A stretch of DNA of 64,000 nt from Branchiibius cervicis (GCF_042661605.1 NZ_JBHSWJ010000002.1:930001-994000); one strand, 5' to 3'; shown: positions 19,413 through 29,323, counted from the stretch's first letter. Numbers and translations are program-made. Notes: generated from the letters alone by a model not told the origin.

Positions 19413-20044
19413 CCGGCGGCCGGTGCGGTGGAGGTTTCGCGCAGGGCGCCGTACGCCGCGACGATGATGCCGACGCACTCGTCCACCGACAACGCGGGGC
19501 CGTTGATCATGAGGTGGTAGAGCGAACGGTCGGTGATGTCGCGCTCATAGAGGTGCTGCATGTATTTCGCCCGGCCGCCGTCGACCGAGGCGATGTCGGC
19601 GCGAGCACGCTCCTCGCTGACCGATGCGGTCCGCATGAGGTATGCGACGCGGTGCTCGAGTTCGCCGTAGAGGCGCACCCGCAGCACATTCGGCTCCTCG
19701 GCCAGGGCCGCGGCACCGGCCCGACCGAAGACCACTGCGCCGTCGGCGATGGCCGAACGCATGATGTCCTCGGCCTGGTCGCGGAACTCGTTGGGCGCGT
19801 GACTGTACTGCTCGGTGTCCCCGAAGACCGTGTCGGCGACCGGTGCGATCGCGCAGAAAAAGCGGTCGGCCCAGGTGCCCTTGCGCTCGCCTTCGTGCGC
19901 TTCGGCTTCGCTGACGTCGAGGGATCGGGCGATGTCGGCGTCGATCGCTTTGTCGAGGAGCGGCAGACCCAGCTTCTCGGCCACCTTCGGTGCTACGAGG
20001 GCGCCGCCTGCGCCGTACTCCGATGAGATGGTGATGCCGGGCAT
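19409..20044 (-). CDS. Cytidylate kinase-like family protein
   Basis: 211 residues. A short variant of P-loop nucleotide kinase: MPGITISSEYGAGGALVAPK is an atypical P-loop (SEYGAGG), followed by LGLPLLDKAIDADIARSL, a central VVFGRAGAAALAEEPNVLRV and RDITDRSLYHLMING. These match the cytidylate-kinase-like family (distinct from Cmk) widespread in actinobacteria and clostridia. The ATG at 20044 is preceded by GGAGGACATC. True substrate unknown. Confidence 0.8.
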   Translation of the reverse strand: MPGITISSEYGAGGALVAPKVAEKLGLPLLDKAIDADIARSLDVSEAEAHEGERKGTWADRFFCAIAPVADTVFGDTEQYSHAPNEFRDQAEDIMRSAIADGAVVFGRAGAAALAEEPNVLRVRLYGELEHRVAYLMRTASVSEERARADIASVDGGRAKYMQHLYERDITDRSLYHLMINGPALSVDECVGIIVAAYGALRETSTAPAAG

Positions 20045-20177
20045 GATGTCCTCCGCAGTGAGTCTTGTGTGTATCGCTGGACTATGAATCAAGCATAGAG
20101 CCGGCGTGTTGACGGCCACGATGACCGCAGCCTGGATCGCTCGGAATGTGGTCAGGGATGACGCAGTTGTCTACGCC

Positions 20178-20417
20178 ATGAGCGACGTGACGATTTACTG
20201 GCGCCCCGGCTGCGGCTTCTGCGCCCGCCTTGAGGACACCATCAGTGCCGTGCGTGAGCGGGCGACCTGGCGCAACATCTGGGAGGACGACGAAGCCGCC
20301 GCCTTCGTGCGCAGCGTGAACAACGGCAACGAGGTCGTTCCGACGGTCGTCGTCGACGGCCAGGCGCACACCAACCCCGATCCGGGTCTGGTTCTGGCGG
20401 CGCTCGCGGACTCCTAG
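20178..20417 (+). CDS. Glutaredoxin-like (mycoredoxin-type) protein
   Basis: 79 residues with a thioredoxin fold. MSDVTIYWRPGCGFCARLED carries the CGFC active site after the WRPG typical of mycoredoxin-like proteins. VPTVVVDGQAHTNP supplies the cis-Pro. Probably a thiol-disulfide reductase acting with mycothiol. The ATG at 20178 is preferred over an earlier in-frame start at 20106 because the extra 24 residues do not fit the fold. It lies just upstream of gatC. Confidence 0.82.
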   Translation: MSDVTIYWRPGCGFCARLEDTISAVRERATWRNIWEDDEAAAFVRSVNNGNEVVPTVVVDGQAHTNPDPGLVLAALADS

Positions 20418-20420
20418 ACT
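20415..20420 (+). promoter_or_regulatory. -10 box of gatC
   Basis: TAGACT seven bases before the gatC ATG. A GGAGG lies in that spacer, so both leaderless and led initiation are possible. The TAG also ends the upstream gene. Confidence 0.4.
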
Positions 20421-20427
20421 GGAGGCT

Positions 20428-20724
20428 ATGTCCTCGATCTCGCGCGACGATGTCGCGCACGTCGCCATGCTGGCGCGGATTCAACTCTCCGATGCGGAGT
20501 TGGACAAGCTGGCGGGCCAGTTGGAAACCATCGTCGGTTACGTCGGTCAGGTGGGTGACATCGCCTCCGATGACATCCCGCCGATGTCGCACCCGCTGCC
20601 TTTGACCAACGTCACGCGCCCCGACGTCGTGCGCCCGAGCCTGACGGCCCAAGAGGCACTCTCCGGTGCGCCGCAGGCCGAGGCGCAGCGCTTCGAGGTT
20701 CCGCGCATTCTGGACGAGGAGTGA
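20428..20724 (+). CDS. gatC: Asp-tRNA(Asn)/Glu-tRNA(Gln) amidotransferase subunit C
   Basis: 98 residues. Small scaffold subunit that wraps around GatA. It starts MSSISRDDVAHVAMLARIQL, the GatC signature, and ends FEVPRILDEE. gatA overlaps its stop (GTGA) and gatB overlaps gatA (ATGA), a tightly coupled gatCAB operon. Confidence 0.95.
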   Translation: MSSISRDDVAHVAMLARIQLSDAELDKLAGQLETIVGYVGQVGDIASDDIPPMSHPLPLTNVTRPDVVRPSLTAQEALSGAPQAEAQRFEVPRILDEE

Positions 20725-22243
20725 GCGTGTCCGACCCCACCCGCCTTTCTGCTGCCACGCTCGCGGACGCCCTGGCCTCCGGCGAACTCAGTGCCGCCGA
20801 TGCCACCCAAGCTCACCTGGACCGCATCGCCGCCGTCGATGGCGAGGTCCATGCGTTCCTCCAGGTCGACGCCGAGGGCGCCCTCGCGGCGGCCCGGCAG
20901 GTCGATGAGCAGCGGGCTGCCGGCGCCCCGCTCGGCCCGTTGGCCGGGGTGCCGATCGCGGTCAAGGACGTGGTGACAACCAAAGGCCTGCCCACCACCG
21001 CGGGGTCGAAGATCCTGCAGGGCTGGGTGCCGCCGTACGACGCAACGCTGGTCACCCGGTTGCGCGCGGCCGGCCTGCCGATCCTGGGTAAAACCAACAT
21101 GGATGAGTTCGCGATGGGCTCCTCGACGGAGCACTCCGCCTACGGCCCCACCCACAACCCGTGGGCGCTGGACCGCATCCCCGGCGGTTCGGGGGTGGTT
21201 CGGCGGCTGCCGTCGCGGCGTACGAGGCGCCCCTGGCTATCGGCACCGACACGGGCGGCTCGATCCGCCAGCCCGCCTCGGTGACGGGCACGGTCGGGGT
21301 CAAGCCGACGTACGGCGGGGTGTCCCGTTACGGGCTCATCGCCCTGGCCAGCTCGCTGGACCAGGCGGGACCGTGCACCCGCTCGGTGCTCGACGCAGCC
21401 CTGCTGCACACCGTCATCGGCGGCCACGACCTGATGGACTCCACGTCGATCGATGCCCCGGTGCCGCCGGTCGTCGACGCCGCGCGGCGCGGTGACGTCA
21501 GCGGTCTGCGCATCGGCGTCATCAAGGAGATATCCGGTGAGGGTTTCGCTCCGCAGGTGCGCGCCCGCTTCACCGAGTCACTCGATCTGCTCGAGAAGGC
21601 CGGCGCGGAGATCGTCGAGGTGTCCTGCCCCAGCTTCGAGAAGGGCTTGGCCGCCTACTACTTGATCCTGCCGAGTGAGGCTTCCTCCAACCTGGCCAAG
21701 TTCGACGCGATGCGGTACGGCCTGCGGGTGGCACCGAAGGGGGTCGAGTCCCCGTCGGCCGAGCAGGTGATGGCTGCGACCCGTGACGCCGGCTTCGGTG
21801 ATGAGGTCAAACGCCGCATCATCCTGGGCACCTACGCGCTGTCCTCCGGCTACTACGACGCGTACTACGGCCAGGCACAGAAGGTGCGCACGCTGATCGC
21901 GCGGGACTTCGCCGCGGCCTTCGAGCAGGCCGACGTGCTGGTCACGCCGACCGCGCCGACGGTGGCCTTCAAACTGGGTGAGAAGCTCGACGACCCGATG
22001 GCGATGTACCTCAACGACATCGCCACCATTCCAGCGAATCTTGCTGGAGTTCCTGGTCTTTCGCTGCCCAACGGCTTGGCCGAGGACGGTTTGCCCAGCG
22101 GCTTCCAGGTGCTCGCGCCGATCCAGGCTGACGACCGGCTGTACAACGTCGGTGCGGCGCTGGAGCGGTTGTTGGAGGAACAGTGGGGTGGGCCGTTGCT
22201 CGCCCAGGCTCCGGAACTCGACGTGAAGGAAGGTGTGCGATGA
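20721..22243 (+). CDS. gatA: Asp-tRNA(Asn)/Glu-tRNA(Gln) amidotransferase subunit A (one-base deletion)
   Basis: Amidase subunit that releases ammonia from glutamine for transamidation. The catalytic Lys lies in GVPIAVKDVVTTKGLPTTAG; the cis-Ser and nucleophile Ser region is GTDTGGSIRQPAS. The amidase Gly/Ser signature is broken where the five-G run at 21191-21195 lacks one G. Restoring it gives IPGGSGGGSAAAVAAYEAPL and 508 codons, normal length. GTG at 20721 or 20727 could be used. Essential in organisms without GlnRS, so a true null is unlikely. Confidence 0.95.
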
Positions 22244-23745
22244 GCGCGGTGCTGGAGGACGTCGTCGACTACGACGACGCCGTGGCTCGTTTCGACCCGG
22301 TGCTCGGTTTCGAGGTTCACGTCGAGCTGGGCACCGCGACCAAGATGTTCTGCGGGTGCGCGACCGAGTTCGGCGCCGAGCCCAACACGCAGGTCTGCCC
22401 GGTGTGCCTGGGTCTGCCCGGTGCCTTGCCGGTGGTGAATGCGGTGGGGGTCGAGTCGGCGATCCGGATCGGTCTGGCGCTGAACTGCTCGATCGCTTCG
22501 TGGTGCCGGTTCGCGCGGAAGAACTACTTCTACCCGGACATGCCGAAGAACTTCCAGACCTCGCAGTACGACGAGCCGATCGCCTATGACGGGTACCTGG
22601 ACGTCGAACTCGACGACGGTTCGGTCTTCCGGGTCGATATCGAACGCGCGCACATGGAGGAAGACACCGGCAAGTCACTGCACATCGGTGGCTCCACCGG
22701 GCGGATCCAGGGTGCTGAGTACTCGCTGGTCGACTACAACCGCGCCGGGATCCCGTTGATCGAGATCGTGACGAAACCCATTGTCGGAGCGGGGGAGCGA
22801 GCGCCGGAGATCGCCCGTGCCTACGTCGCAGCGGTCCGCGATCTGCTGAAGGCGCTGAAGGTGTCCGACGTGAAGATGGAGCAGGGTTCTCTGCGCTGCG
22901 ACGCCAACGTCTCGCTCAAGCCGTCCGGTGCGGAGAAACTCGGCACTCGCACGGAGACCAAGAACGTCAACTCGCTGCGCTCGGTCGAGCGCGCGGTGCG
23001 TTACGAGATCAGCCGGCAGGCCGCCGTACTCGACTCGGGTGAGTCGGTCCTGCAGGAGACCAGGCACTGGCACGAGGACACCGGCGTGACCACGTCCGGC
23101 CGCCCCAAGTCGGATGCGGACGACTACCGGTACTTCCCGGAGCCGGACCTGGTGCCGATCGCGCCCGACCCGGCGTGGGTGGAGGAGTTGCGCGCCACGC
23201 TGCCGGAGCCGCCGAACCTGCGTCGGCGCCGGCTCCAGTCCGACTGGGGTTATAGCGATCTGGAGATGCGTGACGTCATCAACGCCGGAGCCGTCGAACT
23301 GATCGAGGAGACGGTTGCCGCCGGCGCGACCCCTGTGGCCGCCCGGAAGTGGTGGACCGGCGAGATCGCCCGCCGAGCGAGTGCGGAAGCCAAGCCGCTG
23401 GATGCCTTCGGGGTGACCCCGGCGCACGTCGCCGAGCTGGACGCAATGGTCCAGGCCGGCCGGCTCAACGACGCGATGGCCCGTCAGGTGTTCGAAGGCG
23501 TCCTGGACGGCGAGGGCACTCCGGCGGCGGTTGCCGACGCCCGTGGTCTGCAACTGGTCCAGGACGACGGCGCGCTGGAATCGGCGGTCGATGAGGTCAT
23601 CGCCGCGAATCCCGATGTCGCGCAGAAGGTTCGCGACGGCAAGGTGCAGGCGGCCGGTGCCCTCATCGGTCAGGTGATGAAGGCGATGAAGGGGCAGGCC
23701 GACGCAGCGAAAGTCCGTGAACTGTTGCTTTCCCGACTGACCTGA
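22240..23745 (+). CDS. gatB: Asp-tRNA(Asn)/Glu-tRNA(Gln) amidotransferase subunit B
   Basis: 501 residues. It phosphorylates the misacylated aminoacyl end and accepts ammonia from GatA. LGFEVHVELGTATKMFCGC, NTQVCPVCLGLPGALPV (zinc Cys pairs), LVDYNRAGIPLIEIVT and MEQGSLRCDANVSLKP are all present. The C-terminal YqeY/tail helical domain ends AAKVRELLLSRL. The ATG overlaps the gatA stop (ATGA). Confidence 0.96.
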   Translation: MSAVLEDVVDYDDAVARFDPVLGFEVHVELGTATKMFCGCATEFGAEPNTQVCPVCLGLPGALPVVNAVGVESAIRIGLALNCSIASWCRFARKNYFYPDMPKNFQTSQYDEPIAYDGYLDVELDDGSVFRVDIERAHMEEDTGKSLHIGGSTGRIQGAEYSLVDYNRAGIPLIEIVTKPIVGAGERAPEIARAYVAAVRDLLKALKVSDVKMEQGSLRCDANVSLKPSGAEKLGTRTETKNVNSLRSVERAVRYEISRQAAVLDSGESVLQETRHWHEDTGVTTSGRPKSDADDYRYFPEPDLVPIAPDPAWVEELRATLPEPPNLRRRRLQSDWGYSDLEMRDVINAGAVELIEETVAAGATPVAARKWWTGEIARRASAEAKPLDAFGVTPAHVAELDAMVQAGRLNDAMARQVFEGVLDGEGTPAAVADARGLQLVQDDGALESAVDEVIAANPDVAQKVRDGKVQAAGALIGQVMKAMKGQADAAKVRELLLSRLT

Positions 23746-23838
23746 GCGCTGCTAGCCCGGGCAGGTGGCGACCCGCGCAGACCTGATCGTTCCCATCCCG
23801 GTGTCGGTGCGTTGATCCGCACGTGCTGACATAGGTCT

Positions 23839-24759
23839 GTGACAGTCGTATCGGTGGGTAACCAGGAACTGCTCGGCACCGTCAGCGCGGTACCCGGCGT
23901 CGAAGCAGTGTTGTTCGACGGGTCCGGTACGCCGCCGCGGGACGACATCGAGATCTTCATCGGCCCTTACGAGGCGCGATCGGGTGCTTTCGACAGTCTG
24001 CGAGATCTTCGCTCGCTCAAGGCAGTTCAGCTGGTCACGGCTGGCTATGAACACGTCCTGCCCGTCCTGCCGCCGGGTGTCGTACTGGCCAACGGCGCGG
24101 GGATCCACAACACGTCGACCTCCGAGCTGGCGTTGGCGCTCACCCTGGCGTCACAGCGTGGGATCCCGGACTTCGTGCGAGCCGCGCAGACCGGCACCTG
24201 GCGGCACGCCGCCGGATATCCGTCCCTGGCCGACCGCAACGTGCTCATCCTCGGGTACGGCGCGATCGGCCGGGCCGTTGCGCGTCGGGTCCTCGCGTTC
24301 GAGGCGTCGGTAACGGCCGTCGCGTCACGCGCTCGGACCGGTGACGACCTGGTGGATGTCGTGCACGGCACGCAGGAATTGGGTGCTCTCCTGCCGGAAC
24401 ACGAGGTGGTGATCATCGTCGTACCGCTGACTGATTCAACCCGGGGCATGGTCGACGCACAGTTCCTGGCTGCGTTGCCCGACAACGCGTTGCTGGTCAA
24501 CGTGGCCCGCGGAAAGGTCGTGGACACTGACGCCCTGCTTGCGGAGTGCCGGTCCGGCCGGCTGCGCGCTGCGCTGGATGTCACCGACCCGGAGCCGTTG
24601 CCGTCCGATCACCCGCTGTGGACGTTGCCGAACGTGTTGATCAGCCCGCACGTGGGCGGTGCCAGTTCGGCGTTCTGGCCGCGCGCCCGGCGCTTCGTGG
24701 ACGAGCAGCTGCGCGGGTATGTCGCAGGCGCCGGTCTCCAGCACGTCGTGTCATCCTGA
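23839..24759 (+). CDS. D-isomer-specific 2-hydroxyacid dehydrogenase
   Basis: 306 residues, NAD(P)-binding. The nucleotide fold reads VLILGYGAIGRAVARRVL. The catalytic Arg is in LLVNVARGKVVDTDALL, the Glu in VTDPEPLPSDHPLW and the His in LISPHVGGASSAFWPRA. The family reduces or oxidises 2-keto/2-hydroxy acids (phosphoglycerate, glyoxylate, lactate), and the substrate cannot be assigned. GTG start at 23839. SixA follows after 4 bases, so the two form a unit. Confidence 0.87.
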   Translation: MTVVSVGNQELLGTVSAVPGVEAVLFDGSGTPPRDDIEIFIGPYEARSGAFDSLRDLRSLKAVQLVTAGYEHVLPVLPPGVVLANGAGIHNTSTSELALALTLASQRGIPDFVRAAQTGTWRHAAGYPSLADRNVLILGYGAIGRAVARRVLAFEASVTAVASRARTGDDLVDVVHGTQELGALLPEHEVVIIVVPLTDSTRGMVDAQFLAALPDNALLVNVARGKVVDTDALLAECRSGRLRAALDVTDPEPLPSDHPLWTLPNVLISPHVGGASSAFWPRARRFVDEQLRGYVAGAGLQHVVSS

Positions 24760-24763
24760 GCCC

Positions 24764-25279
24764 ATGGCTCGGGCTCGCAGACTGACGCTGATCCGGCACG
24801 CGAAGGCGGAAGACCCGCGGTCGGCCGAGGACCACGAGCGATCCCTCACCCAGGCCGGTGCCGCGGACGCGCGCTCGCTGGGGCATTGGATGAAGGCGCA
24901 GGGTATTTCGCCGTCCCAGGTGTTCTGCTCGACGTCGGTGCGCACTCGCGAAACGTGGGCCGGTGTAGTGGACGCCAGCGGCATCGGAGGGCTGGTGGAG
25001 AACGACCGACGGATCTACCTGGCGCATCCGCAGACGCTTCTCGAGGTGCTGCGGGAGGCCAGCGAGCACACCAGTGATCTCGTGCTGGTCGGGCACTCGC
25101 CCGGGGTTCCGCTTCTTGCGGCGCTGTTGGCCGATGGTCACGGTGAGGATTCTGCGCTCGCTGCTCTGGCGGAGGGATTTCCCACCTGCACGGCCGCCGT
25201 CTTGGCGGTCGAGGTGGATTGGATTGACCTGGCGCCGGGGACGGCCCGACTGACGGCGCTGCACACCGCAAGGGCTTAG
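24764..25279 (+). CDS. SixA-type phosphohistidine phosphatase
   Basis: 171-residue histidine-phosphatase superfamily protein. The RHG motif is LTLIRHAKAEDP near residue 10 and the second His is in LVGHSPGVPLLAAL. The spacing SEDHERSLTQAGAADARSLG is typical of SixA. Target phosphoprotein unknown. The ATG lies 4 bases after the dehydrogenase stop. Confidence 0.85.
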   Translation: MARARRLTLIRHAKAEDPRSAEDHERSLTQAGAADARSLGHWMKAQGISPSQVFCSTSVRTRETWAGVVDASGIGGLVENDRRIYLAHPQTLLEVLREASEHTSDLVLVGHSPGVPLLAALLADGHGEDSALAALAEGFPTCTAAVLAVEVDWIDLAPGTARLTALHTARA

Positions 25280-25372
25280 CGCTTTACGAATTCTTTACTG
25301 TGGATAACCCCAAACGGCTCGTCTGCCGCCAGCAGAATGGCGGGACCTGGACGACTGCAGGGAGGGGATGTC

Positions 25373-26039
25373 GTGCTTGGGACGGGGAATGGTCGTTGCG
25401 TACGTGCGCTCACGTGCTCGGCGATCATGCTCACGGTGGTCACCGGCGTTGCTGGTTGCGGGGGAAGACGGGCGCAGGGGGCTCGTCCGTGGCAACCAGC
25501 ACGCCGGCGACTGCGTCAAGCACACCAGCGGCATCGCCGACATCGACTGTGTCATCTGCTTCCAGTACGCCGACCGTTGCGTCCACGGGGAACCCCGCGT
25601 TGGGGATCAACGGCTTGCCGGATGCTGCGAAGCAGAAGACAACCGACGGTGCGATCGCGTTCGTGAAGTACTACGTGTCAGTGATCAATCAGGCCTATCA
25701 GCATCCGCAGACCGGTCTCTTGGAGCCGTTTGCGCTTGAGTCGTGCAAAACCTGCGACCGCTGGGAACAGAGCGTCGCTCAGCTAGTTCGTAACAACCAA
25801 CATGCGGACGCTGCGATCTTTCCTGAAGTGGACGGGACGGAGATCGTGGCCGACCTACTCGACCTTCAGCCCCCTCGGTCCACGTGCAAGTTGCATTTGG
25901 TCCTGGTTCCTTCAGTTATGTCGACAGTTCAGGCAAGAAGTTGAGGTCAGTGTCTGGTGACGCCACGAAGATGGTGTTTCCCGTCGCTTGGTCCGAGTCC
26001 GGTTGGCGCGTTCAAAAGGCGCAGGATGCGGCCCAGTAA
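25373..26039 (+). CDS. DUF6318-like lipoprotein (two one-base deletions)
   Basis: Secreted lipoprotein of unknown function. GTG at 25373 follows GGAGGGG (25361-25367). The signal is CSAIMLTVVTGVAGCGG. As sequenced the frame changes twice. One G is missing in the run at 25460-25464 and one C in the run at 25870-25874. Restoring both gives 223 codons: lipobox, Ser/Thr/Pro linker, then AFVKYYVSVINQAYQHPQTG, CKTCDRWEQS, SVHVQVAFGPGSFSYVDSSG, VFPVAWSESGWRVQKAQ. The two Cys and late W-rich segment suit DUF6318. It overlaps the next gene by 14 bases. Confidence 0.72.
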
Positions 26040-26942
26040 CCGGGCCCTTCCGGCCCTCGCGGTAGCAATCACGGTGCTATTGGGGAGTACTGGTTTTGCT
26101 AGCGCAGAGGGCCCTCCGCCACCGTGTGACCGAGGATGTAGCGACCTGTATGGCGACAGCGCCTACACAGGGATGACGGCAGCGCAGACCAAGGGCCAAC
26201 CGGCAGACGTTGAGAAAGACGTCGTCGAGAACGGCACGAAGGTCCGCAAACGGGTGCCTCTGGTCTACTCCGTTCCGCTGAACTGCCCGGGCAATGGCCC
26301 GGAGGACAACGACGGCGGCAGTGCGTGCGGGTCGGCGATCAGCGGCTGCCTTTACGTGCCCGACGCCAGCGGTCCCTACGTCAAGATCTACCGGCATCCC
26401 GCGGACGAGACCGCGCCCGTCAACTGGGAGTACGTCGGCACCACCTGCTACACCTCACTGCTACCCGGGGAGCCGACCGGCCACAACTGACGATGGCGAT
26501 GATCGTCAAGGAGTGGAAGCAGACCCCGTTCGCCAAGCCCGGCCTGTCCATCCAACCGGTCAACAACCGCACCCTGGTGACGCTGCCGACCTACTTCTCG
26601 CTCGTGTGGCCGCAAGCGGGGTATCAGCCCGGGGAGGTCCGCGCCACCACCTTGCTCGGTCACCGTGTCGAGATTCGTCCCACGTTCAAGGCCAACAACT
26701 TCCGGTTCGGTGATGGCGCAGCCAGCGGCCCGACGCAGAGCTTCGGCGGGGCCTACCCGAGCGGCGACATCACCCACGCCTACGACGATCCGGGCACCTT
26801 CACGGTCGGCGTGAGCACGACGTACGGCGGCCAGTTCCGGGTCGACGGCGGCGACTGGGCGGACATACCCGGAACCGCCACCATCGCCGGTCCGACGCAG
26901 CAGGTGCAGGTCCTGACATCGACCAACCGGCTGGTTCGCTAG
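26026..26942 (+). CDS. Secreted PKD-like domain protein (one-base deletion)
   Basis: 305 residues after restoring one G in the run at 26467-26470. A signal peptide (LPALAVAITVLLGSTGFASA) is followed by a Cys-containing N-terminal half (CDRGCSDLYGD; CGSAISGCLYVPDASG) and a C-terminal half with FRFGDGAAS, GDITHAYDDPGTFTVGVSTT, which is the PKD beta-sandwich pattern. Without the correction the gene would stop at 26490 and the second half would be orphaned. It overlaps the upstream lipoprotein gene by 14 bases and the convergent MOSC gene by 4. Probably surface exposed; function unknown. Confidence 0.72.
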
Positions 26943-27583
26943 GCGCGTGCTGCGAGGTACTCGTGCTCGCTCGGATAGAGCACCTGCGCATCCAGCACGC
27001 GCCTGGCCTGTTCGCGGTCACCGGTGACCGCCCGGAACGCGTCGAGCAAGGTGATGTCGTGGGATGGCCGGGACACCGTCACGACGTCCCCGGCAGTGAT
27101 TCGTCCGGGTGCCTGCACCGACAGGTAGGCGCCGGTGCGCCCGGCCTCGGTGAATCGGCGTACCCACTGCTTCTCGCCCATCCGCGCCGCGAAGGTGGCG
27201 CACGGGATCCGCGGTACTTCCACACGCAGCACCACCGGCCCGATCGTCCACTCTTCACCGATCAGCGCGTTGGTGAGGTCCAGCCCGCGGGTCGTCAGGT
27301 TCTCGCCGAACAACCCTGGCCCGAGCGAGCGACCCAGTTGCGCCGCCCACCAGTCGTAATCCTCTAGGGCATAGGCGTATACGGCCTGTGCGTAACCACC
27401 GTGGTGTTTGCGACTTCCGATGCCGTCGTCGACCACCCCGCTGCCCAGACCGCCCTTCTTGGGTCCCGGGTCGCGTACGTCGATGTGCCGGGCCGGGTGC
27501 TTGTCGATGGCGGTGCGTCCGCGCACCCCGGGCAACGTCGTGACGACGCCGAGATTGACCGAGAGGATTTCGCCGTGCAGCAC
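26939..27583 (-). CDS. MOSC domain-containing protein
   Basis: 214 residues. MOSC domains are molybdenum-cofactor-sulfurase-like beta-barrels, some acting in detoxification (YiiM type). Visible: GPGLFGENLTTRGLDLTNAL, the EEWTIGPVVLRVEVPRIPCA segment with its conserved Cys, and MGEKQWVRRFTEAGRTGAYL. The GTG at 27583 has a TACCCT -10 box six bases upstream, which resolves the start against a longer frame. It is divergent from ilvD. Confidence 0.84.
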   Translation of the reverse strand: MLHGEILSVNLGVVTTLPGVRGRTAIDKHPARHIDVRDPGPKKGGLGSGVVDDGIGSRKHHGGYAQAVYAYALEDYDWWAAQLGRSLGPGLFGENLTTRGLDLTNALIGEEWTIGPVVLRVEVPRIPCATFAARMGEKQWVRRFTEAGRTGAYLSVQAPGRITAGDVVTVSRPSHDITLLDAFRAVTGDREQARRVLDAQVLYPSEHEYLAARA

Positions 27584-27589
27584 CCTTCG

Positions 27590-27595
27590 AGGGTA
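27590..27595 (-). promoter_or_regulatory. -10 box of the MOSC gene (leaderless)
   Basis: TACCCT on the minus strand, six bases before the GTG at 27583. It lies back to back with the ilvD -10 box 13 bases away. Confidence 0.4.
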
Positions 27596-27607
27596 GCTGC
27601 GGATGCC

Positions 27608-27613
27608 TAGACT
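27608..27613 (+). promoter_or_regulatory. -10 box of ilvD (leaderless)
   Basis: TAGACT, six bases before the ilvD ATG at 27620; no Shine-Dalgarno. Confidence 0.45.
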
Positions 27614-27619
27614 CACGAC

Positions 27620-29323
27620 ATGAGCGACGAAACACCGGACATCAAGCCCCGCAGCCGGGACGTCACGGACGGTCTGGAGAAGACCGCGGCTCGGGGGATG
27701 TTGCGAGCAGTGGGTCTGACCGACGACGACTTCGCCAAACCCCAAGTGGGAGTGGGGAGTTCGTGGAACGAGATTACCCCGTGCAACCTGTCGCTCGACC
27801 GTTTGGCGAAAGCCGTGAAGGACGGTGTGTTCGCCGCCGGCGGCTATCCGCTCGAGTTCGGGACGATCAGCGTCTCCGACGGCATCTCGATGGGCCATGA
27901 AGGAATGCACTTCTCGCTCGTCAGTCGCGAGATCATCGCCGACTCCGTCGAGACGGTCATGAGCGCCGAACGCCTCGACGGCTCAGTGCTTCTCGCCGGT
28001 TGTGACAAGTCGTTGCCCGGCATGCTGATGGCTGCCGCTCGTCTGGACCTGGCCAGCGTCTTCCTGTACGCCGGTTCCATCCTGCCCGGCATCGCCACAC
28101 TCTCCGACGGCTCCGAGAAGCAGGTCACCATCATCGACGCCTTCGAAGCGGTCGGTGCGTGTGCGGCCGGGCTGATGTCGCGCGACGACGTCGACGCTAT
28201 CGAGCGGGCCATCTGCCCGGGCGAAGGTGCCTGCGGCGGCATGTACACCGCCAACACGATGGCTTCAGTGGCCGAAGCGATCGGCATGTCGCTCCCCGGC
28301 AGTGCCGCACCGCCGGCGACCGACCGGCGACGCGACGGGTTCGCCCGCAAGTCGGGCGAGGCGGTCGTCGAGCTCCTGCGCAAGGGCATCACCGCTCGCG
28401 ACATCATGACCAAGGAAGCCTTCGAGAACGCCATCGCCGTCGTGATGGCGTTCGGCGGATCCACCAACGCCGTGCTGCACCTGCTGGCCATTGCCCACGA
28501 GGCGGACGTCGACCTGGCGATCGACGACTTCGCCCGCATCGGCGCCAAGGTCCCGCATCTGGCCGATGTGAAGCCGTTCGGCGCGTTCGTGATGACCGAT
28601 ATCGACCGGGTCGGAGGAGTGCCCGTCGTGATGCGGGCACTGCTCGATGCGGGCCTCCTGCACGGTGACTGCCTCACCGTGACCGGCAGGACGATGGCCG
28701 AGAACCTCGCGGACATCGCTCCACCGGACGTCGATGGCAAAGTCCTGCGGGCCATGGCTTCGCCGATCCACCCCAGTGGCGGCATTACGATTCTCAAAGG
28801 CTCCCTCGCACCCGAAGGTGCCGTGGTGAAGTCGGCCGGTTTCGACAACGATGTATTCGAAGGCACCGCACGGGTTTTCGACGGTGAGCGCGCTGCAATG
28901 GATGCCGTGGAGGACGGTTCGCTGAAGTCCGGGGACGTGGTCGTCATCCGCTACGAAGGTCCGAAGGGCGGCCCGGGGATGCGCGAGATGCTTGCCGTCA
29001 CCGGTGCGATCAAGGGCGCCGGGCTGGGCAAGGACGTGCTGTTGCTGACCGACGGCCGCTTCTCCGGAGGTACGACGGGCCTGTGCGTGGGTCACGTGGC
29101 TCCCGAGGCCGTTGACGAGGGCCCTATCGCCTTCGTGCGGGACGGCGACCGCATCCGCCTCGACGTCGCCCAGGGAACCCTCGACCTGCTGGTCGACGAG
29201 GCAGAACTGGCCGATCGGCGTACGTCGGGTGTCCGGCACCCGGAGGCCAAGTACACCCGCGGGGTGTTGGCCAAGTACCGGAAGTTGGTGGGCAGCGCGA
29301 GCGGTGGGGCTGTCTGCGACTGA
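27620..29323 (+). CDS. ilvD: Dihydroxy-acid dehydratase
   Basis: 567 residues. Fe-S enzyme of isoleucine and valine synthesis. The cluster and catalytic region show LAGCDKSLPGMLMAAARL and CPGEGACGGMYTANTMAS, with an N-terminal Cys in NEITPCNLSL. The C-terminal LLTDGRFSGGTTGLCVGHVAPEA block is also present. Monocistronic by its own leaderless promoter. Its stop codon lies inside the first copy of an 87-bp tandem repeat. Confidence 0.96.
   Translation: MSDETPDIKPRSRDVTDGLEKTAARGMLRAVGLTDDDFAKPQVGVGSSWNEITPCNLSLDRLAKAVKDGVFAAGGYPLEFGTISVSDGISMGHEGMHFSLVSREIIADSVETVMSAERLDGSVLLAGCDKSLPGMLMAAARLDLASVFLYAGSILPGIATLSDGSEKQVTIIDAFEAVGACAAGLMSRDDVDAIERAICPGEGACGGMYTANTMASVAEAIGMSLPGSAAPPATDRRRDGFARKSGEAVVELLRKGITARDIMTKEAFENAIAVVMAFGGSTNAVLHLLAIAHEADVDLAIDDFARIGAKVPHLADVKPFGAFVMTDIDRVGGVPVVMRALLDAGLLHGDCLTVTGRTMAENLADIAPPDVDGKVLRAMASPIHPSGGITILKGSLAPEGAVVKSAGFDNDVFEGTARVFDGERAAMDAVEDGSLKSGDVVVIRYEGPKGGPGMREMLAVTGAIKGAGLGKDVLLLTDGRFSGGTTGLCVGHVAPEAVDEGPIAFVRDGDRIRLDVAQGTLDLLVDEAELADRRTSGVRHPEAKYTRGVLAKYRKLVGSASGGAVCD

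Noticed and set aside
17185..19467. 760-residue LigA
   Set aside because: The N-terminal 27 residues precede the GTG with a -10 box, and the Arg-rich tail arises from a missing base at 19368-19372.
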